Part shown: positions 9,122-17,555 of the stretch, one piece after another
Numbering within the stretch: the first letter of the stretch is position 1
How the letters are laid out: each line of letters opens with the position of its first letter
From: CAVSWT01 sp963731745
GTDB lineage: Bacteria > Bacteroidota > Ignavibacteria > Ignavibacteriales > Ignavibacteriaceae
Direction: 5' to 3'
Length of the DNA: 64,000 nt
NCBI GenBank assembly: GCA_963731745.1
Contig: CAVSWT010000015.1
Span: 124,001 to 188,000 of the forward strand
Notes under the pieces: model-generated
The model's database searches: none
Seen by the model: the letters and a program-made list of their open reading frames with translations, nothing else
Told to the model about the DNA's origin: nothing
Translations under genes and position numbers: made by a program

Positions 9122-10711
9122 TTGAAAACCTTTATTTTATTTTTAACTTCTTTAGTAATTACAAATCCAATTTACTCGCAGTATAAAAATATTCAGGTAA
9201 ATGATAAGCAAAGTATTAATCCTGAAGAAGTGACAATAGCCATTGATCCATCCAACCCAAATAATTTGGCTGCCGGAGCAAATATAATATACTCTTACAA
9301 TTCATTGGACGAAGGCAAAACCTGGAATCAAATTGATTTATCATCATCGTTTGGGGTTTGGGGTGATCCTTGTGTATTATATGATGGATTAGGCAATTTA
9401 TATTTTTCACACTTATCCTATCCTTTAACTAACGGTTACTGGATTGATAGAATTGTTATTCAAAAGTCAACTGATAATGGACTAACTTGGAGTGACGGCG
9501 CAGGAATCGGTTATACAATTCCAAAAAATCAAGATAAAGAGTGGATGGCAGTTGATCTTTCAAGCAAATTACATAAAAACAATTTGTATGTCGCATGGAC
9601 AGAATTTGATTCTTACGCAAGCACTAATCCAATGGATAGCTCTCGCATTCTGTTTTCTCATTCCACCGATCAGGGGGAAACATGGAGCGAACCAATTAAA
9701 GTTAGTGATGTAAGCGGAAATTGTCTTGATGATGACAGCACGGATGAAGGCGCTGTTCCTGCAGTTGGTCCAAACGGTGAAATCTATTTAAGCTGGGCAG
9801 ATGCCTCGGGGATTGTCTTTGATAAATCAACCGATGGCGGTGAATCATTCGGTAAAGACGTATTTGTAACAACTCAACCCGGCGGATGGGCTTTTGACGT
9901 ATCGGGAGTTTCACGTTGTAATGGTTTGCCGATTACAGCCTGCGACACTAGCCATTCCCCATATAGAGGCAATATTTATATAAACTGGTCCGATCAAAGA
10001 AATGATAGTTCAAATACAGATGTCTTCATTATTAAATCAACAAACGGGGGTGAAACCTGGGGGAATGTTATTAAAATAAATAATGACGAAACCGATCGGC
10101 ATCAATTTTTTAACTGGATGACAATTGATCAAACCAACGGAAATATTTATGTAGTTTTTTATGACAGGAGAAATACTACCGGAATCGAGACAGATGTTTT
10201 TGTTGCAAGATCAAAAGACGGAGGGAACACATTTGAAAACTTTAAAGTAAGTGAGAATTCATTCACTCCAACAAGTAATGTTTTCTTCGGCGATTATACA
10301 AACATTGCTGCATACAAAAATAAAATTTATCCCATTTGGATGAGATTGGATGGAAGCAAATTAAGTGTTTGGACTACTCAAATTATTGATTCAACAATTA
10401 CTGAAACCAATGAATATAAACCGCTGGTAAATAAATTCACCTTGTTTCAAAATTTTCCTAATCCATTCAATCCTTCAACAATCATAAGTTGGCAATCACC
10501 GATTAGCGGGCTGCAGACATTAAAAATTTATGATGTTTTGGGAAACGAAATTGCAACGCTTGTTAATGGTTATAAAGAAGCCGGAACTCACGAAGCTGAA
10601 TTCAATTCTTTGGGAACAAATCATCGTGCTTCTCTGCCCAGTGGAATTTATTTCTACCAACTCCAAATTGGAGATTACATTCAAACTAAGAAAATGATGA
10701 TCATTAAATAG
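9122..10711 (+). CDS. Secreted BNR/Asp-box (sialidase-like propeller) protein with T9SS sorting domain
   Basis: The 529-residue product starts at TTG and has a signal peptide ending near 'IYS|Q'. At least six Asp-box type repeats can be read: 'SLDEGKTW', 'STDNGLTW', 'STDQGETW', 'STDGGESF', 'STNGGETW' and 'SKDGGNTF'. These indicate a beta-propeller of the sialidase/BNR type. I did not see a convincing sialidase catalytic FRIP motif, so a binding or non-sialidase role is as likely. Residues from about 438 to the end are a T9SS sorting domain ('FTLFQNFPNPFNPST', ending 'KKMMIIK'). It lies 100 bp after the other T9SS cargo and may be cotranscribed. Confidence 0.85.
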   Translation: MKTFILFLTSLVITNPIYSQYKNIQVNDKQSINPEEVTIAIDPSNPNNLAAGANIIYSYNSLDEGKTWNQIDLSSSFGVWGDPCVLYDGLGNLYFSHLSYPLTNGYWIDRIVIQKSTDNGLTWSDGAGIGYTIPKNQDKEWMAVDLSSKLHKNNLYVAWTEFDSYASTNPMDSSRILFSHSTDQGETWSEPIKVSDVSGNCLDDDSTDEGAVPAVGPNGEIYLSWADASGIVFDKSTDGGESFGKDVFVTTQPGGWAFDVSGVSRCNGLPITACDTSHSPYRGNIYINWSDQRNDSSNTDVFIIKSTNGGETWGNVIKINNDETDRHQFFNWMTIDQTNGNIYVVFYDRRNTTGIETDVFVARSKDGGNTFENFKVSENSFTPTSNVFFGDYTNIAAYKNKIYPIWMRLDGSKLSVWTTQIIDSTITETNEYKPLVNKFTLFQNFPNPFNPSTIISWQSPISGLQTLKIYDVLGNEIATLVNGYKEAGTHEAEFNSLGTNHRASLPSGIYFYQLQIGDYIQTKKMMIIK

Positions 10712-10803
10712 GATAGCAATTCAATCAACGCTTACTATATAAGTTTCAACTAATTATACATCTTTTCATTATATTTATTATATAAAAATCTTAAACAATT
10801 ATC

Positions 10804-11202
10804 ATGCAGTGCCCAGTTTGCGGCGATCATTTAATAATTTTAGAGCTTGATCAAATTGAAATTGATTATTGTTCATCTTGCGGCGGAATTTGGCTGGATG
10901 CAGGTGAATTAGAATTACTGCTTGAGGATTCAATTAAGAAAGATGAATTGCTTAATTCATTAAATAGGGAAGTTGACGCCGATGAAAAAAAAATTAAATG
11001 CCCAATCTGCCGAAGAAAAATGAACAAAGTTTTAGTCGAAGGTTCAGAATCAATCATAATAGATAAATGCAGACGAAACGACGGCTTATGGTTTGATGAA
11101 GGTGAACTTGAAAGCGTTATTGAAAAAGGGAGTCTGGATAAAAACAATAAAGTAATCCAGCTTCTAAAAAGTATGTTTGAGCATAAATTAAATTCAAATT
11201 AA
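10804..11202 (+). CDS. Tandem zf-TFIIB-type zinc-ribbon protein
   Basis: The 132-residue protein has two copies of the zf-TFIIB (COG3809-like) module. The first copy keeps both Cys pairs: 'CPVCGDHL' and 'YCSSCGGIWLDAGELELL'. The second has 'CPICRRKM' but 'KCRRNDGLWFDEGELE', so the last expected Cys is Asn. The second site may therefore bind zinc poorly or not at all. The function is unknown. The ATG is 14 bp upstream of lemA on the same strand, and the M48 protease follows. These genes probably form one transcription unit. Confidence 0.85.
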   Translation: MQCPVCGDHLIILELDQIEIDYCSSCGGIWLDAGELELLLEDSIKKDELLNSLNREVDADEKKIKCPICRRKMNKVLVEGSESIIIDKCRRNDGLWFDEGELESVIEKGSLDKNNKVIQLLKSMFEHKLNSN

Positions 11203-11216
11203 TTTGGAGGCTTAAT

Positions 11217-11780
11217 ATGGGAATGGGTTTTATTATAATTTTAGCATTAGTAATTCTTGCAGTTTTTTATTTAATTTCAATTTTTAATTCACTGGTTGGA
11301 TTAAGAAACAGAGTTAAAAATGCCTGGTCGCAAATTGATGTTCAATTAAAACGAAGGCATGATTTAATTCCGAATTTAATTGAAACTGTAAAAGGTTATA
11401 TGCACCATGAAAGAGAGACTTTGGAATCGGTAACAAATGCGAGAACGCAAGCCGTTAGCGCCAATAGCATTCCGGAAAAAGCCAAAGCCGAATCAAATTT
11501 AAATGAAGCAATTGGAAAGTTTAACCTTGTAGTTGAAAATTATCCTGACTTAAAAGCCAATCAGAATTTTTTATCTCTTCAGGAAGAGCTTACTTCAACT
11601 GAAAATAAAATTTCTTTTTCCAGGCAAAACTATAATGACCAGGTTCTATTTTATAATAACAAAATTCAAATGTTTCCGTCTAGTATAATTGCAGGCATGT
11701 TTAACTTCACTCAGGAAGCATTTTTTGAATTAGATAATAAATCTGAAAAAGAAGTTCCAAAGGTAGATTTTAATAAATAA
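11217..11780 (+). CDS. lemA: LemA family protein
   Basis: The 187-residue protein has one N-terminal membrane helix (about residues 4-24) and then the LemA hallmark 'NSLVGLRNRVKNAWSQIDVQLKRRHDLIPNL'-like region with its cytoplasmic helical bundle. The start is fixed by a strong GGAGG SD. LemA proteins frequently sit beside HtpX-like M48 proteases, as here, and are thought to support membrane protein quality control or envelope functions. The C-terminus ends normally ('VPKVDFNK'). Confidence 0.94.
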   Translation: MGMGFIIILALVILAVFYLISIFNSLVGLRNRVKNAWSQIDVQLKRRHDLIPNLIETVKGYMHHERETLESVTNARTQAVSANSIPEKAKAESNLNEAIGKFNLVVENYPDLKANQNFLSLQEELTSTENKISFSRQNYNDQVLFYNNKIQMFPSSIIAGMFNFTQEAFFELDNKSEKEVPKVDFNK

Positions 11781-11822
11781 AAGTAAGACTTCAATTTAAT
11801 ATCTATTCATGCTATAATATTT

Positions 11823-13052
11823 ATGTGGGAATTAATAGAAGCCAACCGCAGAAAATCAAATCTTCTTTTTATAATAATGGGTTTGTGTCTATTATTACTT
11901 GGCTACTTAGTAGGCAATGCCTTCTTTTATGATAACGGCGGCTTGTGGGGAATTTTTATTGCGCTAATAATTTGGTCTTTTCTTTCAATTCTCAGTTATT
12001 TTTCAGGCAGCACAATTATGCTTGCAGTGAGCAATGCTAAAGAAGTTTCACCGGATGTTCATCAGCAGCTTTTTAATGTTGTTGAAGAAATGAAAATTGC
12101 GGCAGGACTTACAACAATGCCAAAAGTTTATATTATTAATTCGCCAGCACCAAATGCGTTTGCAACCGGCAAAGATCCCGATAACTCTGCAATAGCAGTT
12201 ACTGCTGGCCTTTTAGCACAATTAAATCGTGACGAACTTCAGGGGGTGATTGCTCATGAAACTTCGCACATAATAAACCGCGATGTTAGGTTTATTACTT
12301 TCGCCGGAGTTATGATTGGTGCTATTGTAATAATCTCAGAAGTATTTTTAAGAGGATTATGGTTCACCGGCGGTTCATCGAGAAGATATAGTTCAAGATC
12401 TTCCGGCGGTGGACAAATTCAATTAATCCTGATGATTGTTGCTATAGTGTTTGCAGTGCTCGCTCCGATTTTAGCCCGACTTTTATACTTTGCTATTTCA
12501 AGGAAACGTGAATATTTAGCTGATGCTTCGGCTGCAAGACTTACGCGTTATCCAGAAGGTTTGGCTTCAGCCCTTGAAAAAATCTCTGCCTCAAGTGAAG
12601 ATTTAAAATCAGCAAATAAAGTTACAGCCCCGATGTTTATTGTTAATCCTTTAAAGGAAAAAGGCAGTGTCGTGCAAAATCTAACCAGCACACATCCGCC
12701 GATTAGGGAAAGGATAAAAATATTAAGATCAATGTCAGGCGCAAATTATGTTGATTATCAAAGAGCATACACAAGTATTAAAAATAAAAATGATAATTTA
12801 GTACCGCCTTCGGGTTTAGCAGATAATGTAAAAATTAATATTCGAAGTGCTTCCCCGGAATTAGGACCATTAGAAACTATCAAAACCCAAAGACGTGAAC
12901 TCGGTGATATAATGATGGCTGTGAATGATTATTCTTTCATTCAATGTGAATGCGGATTAAGAATTAAAATTCCACAAGGCATAAAAAAGAATGGAATACG
13001 CTGTCCAAAATGCGGCAGGATACATAAAGTGCCAGCAAAAAATATTAGCTGA
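11823..13052 (+). CDS. HtpX-like M48 membrane metalloprotease with C-terminal zinc ribbon
   Basis: The 409-residue M48 protease has four predicted membrane helices. The zinc motif HETSH spans residues 145-149, and a third ligand is likely Glu230 in 'KREYLAD'. Such proteases cleave damaged membrane proteins. Unlike classical HtpX (about 290 residues), this one carries an extra C-terminal region. After a linker it ends in a rubredoxin-like ribbon with 'CECGLRI' and 'CPKCGRIHKVP' (about residues 376-406). The extension may bind zinc or mediate substrate or partner recognition; that part is inference. It follows lemA by 42 bp. Confidence 0.93.
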   Translation: MWELIEANRRKSNLLFIIMGLCLLLLGYLVGNAFFYDNGGLWGIFIALIIWSFLSILSYFSGSTIMLAVSNAKEVSPDVHQQLFNVVEEMKIAAGLTTMPKVYIINSPAPNAFATGKDPDNSAIAVTAGLLAQLNRDELQGVIAHETSHIINRDVRFITFAGVMIGAIVIISEVFLRGLWFTGGSSRRYSSRSSGGGQIQLILMIVAIVFAVLAPILARLLYFAISRKREYLADASAARLTRYPEGLASALEKISASSEDLKSANKVTAPMFIVNPLKEKGSVVQNLTSTHPPIRERIKILRSMSGANYVDYQRAYTSIKNKNDNLVPPSGLADNVKINIRSASPELGPLETIKTQRRELGDIMMAVNDYSFIQCECGLRIKIPQGIKKNGIRCPKCGRIHKVPAKNIS

Positions 13053-13132
13053 TTTATTTTTTTCTTCCCTTAAATTAAAATTTAATTGTATATTCTAATT
13101 ATCAAATTCTTCCTACATTTTAAATAAATACA

Positions 13133-13883
13133 ATGATTAGAGAAACTCTTTCTAAAAAAAGAATGGGAAAGTCGCCTGACTTTAAATGGCGTGGAGCCGA
13201 AGGCTCACGGCTTGAAAGTTTAACTGATGGCGTATTTGCATTTGCCATTACACTGCTCATAGTTTCATTGCAAGTACCCAATTCATTTGATGAATTAGTT
13301 AATACAATGAAGAACTTTCCTGCCTTTGGTATTACTCTAATCGCCATTATTGCAATTTGGTATGCTCACTATGTGTTCTTTAGAAGATATGGAATACAAG
13401 ACCGATTTGTAATTATATTGAATTCAATGCTGCTGTTTGTGGTCTTATTCTATATTTATCCTTTAAAATTTTTAGCAACATTATTAATAAATTATGGATT
13501 GTTAAATCCTTTATTCGACTTAAATATCCCCGTCAATATTACTATGGATCCGTCACAATCAAATCAGCTTATGATTATTTATGGATTCGGCTATTTATTA
13601 ATAGTTTTAGTTTTCTTTTTACTACATATTCATGCTTATAAAAAGAGAGATGAAATAGAATTAGATGAAGTAGAAAAATTAATTACAATTGGAAGTATAA
13701 GATATTGGGCAATTAATATTTCTATAGCTATTCTATCACTACTATTGGCATTTATGTGGAGGAGTTAATTTCGCAGCTTTATCGGGGTGGATTTACGCTT
13801 TGATTGGGCCTGCTTCTGCGATTAACGGATTCCTGGTAGGAAAGCAAATAAAAAAACTTAAAAGTAATTTAGCTGAGAGATAA
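13133..13883 (+). pseudogene. TMEM175/DUF1211-like membrane protein (potassium channel family), frameshifted near the C-terminus
   Basis: The gene encodes a TMEM175 (DUF1211) type protein. The first helix carries 'RLESLTDGVFAFAITLLIV', the conserved segment lining the pore in bacterial TMEM175 channels, and further helices follow. The first frame ends at 13,768 after 'FMWRS'. In the next frame, coding resumes at once ('VNFAALSGWIYALIGPAS') and runs to TAA at 13,881-13,883, completing the last helix and a basic tail. Removing one base near 13,760 gives 249 residues. DUF5995 starts 9 bases later, which fits the longer version being the true gene. Confidence 0.8.
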
Positions 13884-13892
13884 GAATAAAAA

Positions 13893-14651
13893 TTGGATAG
13901 TCAAATAAAAACAATTGACGAAGTTTTAAAAGAGCTTGATGCAATCATTGAAAATTCTATTAAAGAAAATAATCGGCTTGGAATATTTGCATACATTTAT
14001 AGAAGAACAACAGCCCAGATTAAGCAGGCAATTATTGATAAAAGATTTGAAGATAATGACCGTATGCAAATGATGGATGTGGCTTTTGCTAACCTTTATA
14101 TAAATGCTTACAAAAACTTTTGTTTAAATAATTCAATTTCAAAATCATGGGCTGTAGCATTTAAATCAAAAAATGAAAAGTTGACAATTGTTCAACATAT
14201 AATTTTAGGAATGAATGCACATATTAATTTAGATCTAAGCATTGCAGCATCAAGTATAGCTATGGGAGATAAAATAAAATCATTAAAAAATGATTTTATG
14301 CTGGTGAATCAAATTCTAAAAGATTTAATAAACGAAATGCAGGATCGGCTTTCTCGTGTATCAAGATTAATGTTCCTGCTTGACTGGATTGGTGAAAATG
14401 AGGATGAACAGATAATTAATTTCAGCATAGTTAAAGCTCGGCAGCAGGCATGGGATTCTGCCTTCTCGTTAGCTTATTTAAATGATGATGAAACAAAAGT
14501 TAAAGTTGACACAATTGATGACTTCATATCCGAGTTGGGATTATTCATAAAAAATCCGCCTGGAAAATTGACAAAGTTAATTTTAAAAATTATTTCCAAA
14601 TTTGAAGAATCCGATGTAAAAAAAATAATTGAAAAGCTTGAAGAAGATTAA
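13893..14651 (+). CDS. DUF5995 family protein
   Basis: The 252-residue all-helical soluble protein matches my recollection of DUF5995. It has 'FAYIYRRTTAQIKQAI', 'DVAFANLYINAYK', 'HIILGMNAHINLDLSIAA' and 'ARQQAWDSA'. The His and Asp residues in the central helix could form a metal or active site, but no function is established. The TTG start directly follows the end of the TMEM175-like gene. A one-base deletion there would create ATG GAT, so the exact start codon is not certain. Confidence 0.75.
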   Translation: MDSQIKTIDEVLKELDAIIENSIKENNRLGIFAYIYRRTTAQIKQAIIDKRFEDNDRMQMMDVAFANLYINAYKNFCLNNSISKSWAVAFKSKNEKLTIVQHIILGMNAHINLDLSIAASSIAMGDKIKSLKNDFMLVNQILKDLINEMQDRLSRVSRLMFLLDWIGENEDEQIINFSIVKARQQAWDSAFSLAYLNDDETKVKVDTIDDFISELGLFIKNPPGKLTKLILKIISKFEESDVKKIIEKLEED

Positions 14652-14675
14652 TTATTATTTGTAAATGCATTGAAT

Positions 14676-15098
14676 ATGAAGTATTGGATAAACACAGTTT
14701 CAAAAGATCACGTGATGCGCGGCGTTGAGGGTGGCTTTACACAAGCAAATCACGGCAGTCCGTATAACTTAAAAAGAATGAGCAAAGGAGATTACATAGT
14801 TTTCTATTCACCAAAAACAAAATTTAAAGATGGTGAACCTCTTCAAAATTTTACTGCAATTGGTAAATGCTTAGATAATGAAACTTATCAGGCTGAAATG
14901 TCTCCAGACTTTCATCCATGGAGAAAGAAAATTGAATTTTTAAAATGTAAAGAAGCATCGATTAAACATTTTATTGACGATTTAATCTTCATCAAAGACA
15001 AGCAAAAATGGGGGTTTCCATTTCGAAGAGGAATGTTTGAAATTCCCAAAAATGATTTTTTAATAATTGCCGCTGCAATGAATGTTAAAATAAAATAG
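14676..15098 (+). CDS. EVE domain protein (PUA-like fold)
   Basis: This 140-residue protein is a single EVE domain. The N-terminus reads 'MKYWINTVSKDHVMRGVEGG', and the core has 'GDYIVFYSPKTKFKDGEPLQNFTAIGK'. The end is 'GMFEIPKNDFLII'. EVE domains belong to the PUASS group and bind modified nucleotides in DNA or RNA. The full-length UPF0310-type family has the same size. I prefer the ATG at 14,676 over the TTG at 14,670. It is the last gene of the plus-strand run and converges on the sucrose operon. Confidence 0.92.
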   Translation: MKYWINTVSKDHVMRGVEGGFTQANHGSPYNLKRMSKGDYIVFYSPKTKFKDGEPLQNFTAIGKCLDNETYQAEMSPDFHPWRKKIEFLKCKEASIKHFIDDLIFIKDKQKWGFPFRRGMFEIPKNDFLIIAAAMNVKIK

Positions 15099-15152
15099 AA
15101 TTCGCAAATCCAGTAAATGTATCTAGAAAATCTTTATAACTAATAATGAAAT

Positions 15153-17555
15153 CTATCTGTTCATATGATTTTCTAAAATTTTGTTTGCTGCCGGTTTGTA
15201 AAGCAGATGATATAAGACATCAAGATAAGCGTTCATTTCTTCCATGTCTATGTTAGTTGTAAATTTCCAGAACCCATAAATTTTAGCGTATGATAAAAGA
15301 TTTCTTGCATACAATTCCCAATTATAAGCTGTATCTACCCGCTTAATCGCACGTTCAGAAATTTTACCCCAATATGATTTATCTTTTTCACACCTTCTTA
15401 AGAAAGATAAAATCTTTTCCGTAGTTTCTTTGTCATTTATAGGATCGATATGAAAACCTGATTTGCCTTCTTCAATTATTTCCAAAGGGCCGCCGTAATA
15501 AGTCGCAAATACTGGAAGCCCGCTTCGCATTGCCTCCAATACAGTCAAACCGAATCCTTCAAATAAAGCCGGTTGAACAAAAATTCCTTTACGGTCTGCA
15601 ATTACTCTGTACACTTCACCGGTTTGATCTTTTCTGAAAAGCTTACCAATCCATTTTATTTTGTTATGAAGATTATGTTTATTTATAATATCATGCATTA
15701 AATAAATTTGCTCTTTTTCTTCGCTGTCGCTGGTTTTATTTGCATCAACTTTACCGGCAACTATAATTAGATTTGCTTTTTCTTTAAGCTCTTCGGAATT
15801 TCCATACCATTCGGCAAGTGAAGTTAAATTTTTAATTTTATCTAATCTTGCCAGTGAAAAAATTGGAACAAGATCCGGATTTTCAAGAGTACCGAAAACA
15901 TCGGGATCTTCTGCATTATTAAAAATTAATTCTTCAAGATCTTCAGTGATTTCTTTATTCCTTTTTTTCTCGCTGGTATAGGGGAAATATATTTTTGTAT
16001 TAACCCCCGGAGGTACAATATTAAATTTAGGATGGAACAAATTTATTCCTCCCGTTACACGAAACCATTCAGGCATTGTAAAATTAATGTAAGATTCATA
16101 TTGACCTATGCTTTCTTCTGTTCCAGCAATTTCCTGATACGAAGAAGTAACTATAAAATTTGCTGTGTTCATTGCTATTAAATCTGCGGTAAATTGAATG
16201 GAAAAATGATAATGATCATCCATATTTTTCCAATATAAAGCACTGTACAAGTATTTACTCTTTTCGAGTGCATGAGCAATATTACATTGAGTTACGCCAA
16301 ACTTTCTTGCCAGCATATAAGCAACCATGTTTCCATCAGAGTAATTCCCAATAATAAAATCCGGCCGATCACCAAATTCCACCAATAATTCTTTATGAGC
16401 GTCTTCAGCAAAAGGTTCCAGGTAAGGCCATATTTCAAATCTAGAAATCCAGTTATCGGTTACATTTTTATTAAATTCTCTAAAGGGTACACGAAGTATC
16501 CATGTATTTTTTGTTTCGTGAACCTTCTCTAATCTTTGGTTGCATTTTGTATCGCCGGCATTGGGAATTAATCTTGTGAGAATTATTATTCTTGGTTTTG
16601 CATCAAGCCCCGAATCTTTAAGGGATTTAGTCATTTCTTTTTCAAGAGCTTTCACTTGATCCAAAATATAAACAACTTGTCCGCCTGTATCCGGCATTCC
16701 AAGTACGCCTTCTTGTCCAAAATATCCGTGTGGTGAAATAATTGCGATATTGAATATCATGGGAATTTTGGAAAGAAAATTTGTAAGCGCCTGGTGATCA
16801 GGGGAATGAAGAAGCCTATCCAATTGTTCCAGACTTTCTACAATAGTGCCTGCACTATTACCAAGCCCCGGCTCAAAGCCAAGCTCTTGAAGTTTATGTT
16901 TAAAATCTGCGTAAGGCGCATCTTCATCTTCTTTGCGAAGGAAGACTAAAGCTTTATCAATTTTAGCACTTAAGTCACCGGGATTTTTCACTCTATCATT
17001 AACTATTAACTGCTGATTTTTATATTTGTGAACAAAAAGAAAATCAAATAATGCAGTACTAAGTTTTTCCGGTTCGGTGAACATTTTACTTGATAAAAAC
17101 CGATTTAAAAATTCAACCCCTTTACCAATATTTTTTGGTTCTCTAACACTCGGAAATTTATCATAAAATGTTTCGAAATTAAGATTGAGTATGTCATTGC
17201 TTGCACCCGGATTTACAAACTCTTCTTTAATTTTTAAATATTCAATTCGTGAAATTTTTTCATAATAAGAATCTTCTAAAACAAATAAATAATGCTTTGC
17301 TTTTCCAATTTGATCGCGAATCTCAAAATAAGTTAGATTACCTTTACAAACAGACTCATTTGTTTTATGTAATATTTCTTCAATAGCATCGTGATTATCG
17401 CCTTCCTCATTTTCACTATTTTGCTTATATTCTTCCAATATTTCAAGCAAATTACCTTTTACGTAAAGCTTATTTGAGTTATACAAAACCTTATTTAAAA
17501 ATCTGAAAAGTGCTTGTTTATTGTCTTCCAATAATTTTTCTAATCCATCACTCAA
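15153..17555 (-). CDS. susA: Sucrose synthase
   Basis: Sucrose synthase reversibly converts sucrose plus NDP into NDP-glucose plus fructose. The 800-residue length equals that of plant and bacterial sucrose synthases. The N-terminal half holds the regulatory helical region. The GT-B half begins around residue 270 with 'ISPHGYFGQEGVLGMPDTGGQ'. The donor-site signature near the C-terminus reads 'ALFEGFGLTVLEAMRSGLP', with the two glutamates expected in GT4 enzymes. The start overlaps the end of SPS-SPP by 8 bases, so the two are translationally coupled. Bacterial homologues are few; Melioribacter is one recalled example. Confidence 0.96.
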   Translation of the reverse strand: MSDGLEKLLEDNKQALFRFLNKVLYNSNKLYVKGNLLEILEEYKQNSENEEGDNHDAIEEILHKTNESVCKGNLTYFEIRDQIGKAKHYLFVLEDSYYEKISRIEYLKIKEEFVNPGASNDILNLNFETFYDKFPSVREPKNIGKGVEFLNRFLSSKMFTEPEKLSTALFDFLFVHKYKNQQLIVNDRVKNPGDLSAKIDKALVFLRKEDEDAPYADFKHKLQELGFEPGLGNSAGTIVESLEQLDRLLHSPDHQALTNFLSKIPMIFNIAIISPHGYFGQEGVLGMPDTGGQVVYILDQVKALEKEMTKSLKDSGLDAKPRIIILTRLIPNAGDTKCNQRLEKVHETKNTWILRVPFREFNKNVTDNWISRFEIWPYLEPFAEDAHKELLVEFGDRPDFIIGNYSDGNMVAYMLARKFGVTQCNIAHALEKSKYLYSALYWKNMDDHYHFSIQFTADLIAMNTANFIVTSSYQEIAGTEESIGQYESYINFTMPEWFRVTGGINLFHPKFNIVPPGVNTKIYFPYTSEKKRNKEITEDLEELIFNNAEDPDVFGTLENPDLVPIFSLARLDKIKNLTSLAEWYGNSEELKEKANLIIVAGKVDANKTSDSEEKEQIYLMHDIINKHNLHNKIKWIGKLFRKDQTGEVYRVIADRKGIFVQPALFEGFGLTVLEAMRSGLPVFATYYGGPLEIIEEGKSGFHIDPINDKETTEKILSFLRRCEKDKSYWGKISERAIKRVDTAYNWELYARNLLSYAKIYGFWKFTTNIDMEEMNAYLDVLYHLLYKPAANKILENHMNR

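Noticed and set aside
9122..10711. Active sialidase
   Set aside because: Asp-box repeats are clear, but a FRIP motif and the arginine triad were not found; kept as a BNR-type propeller.
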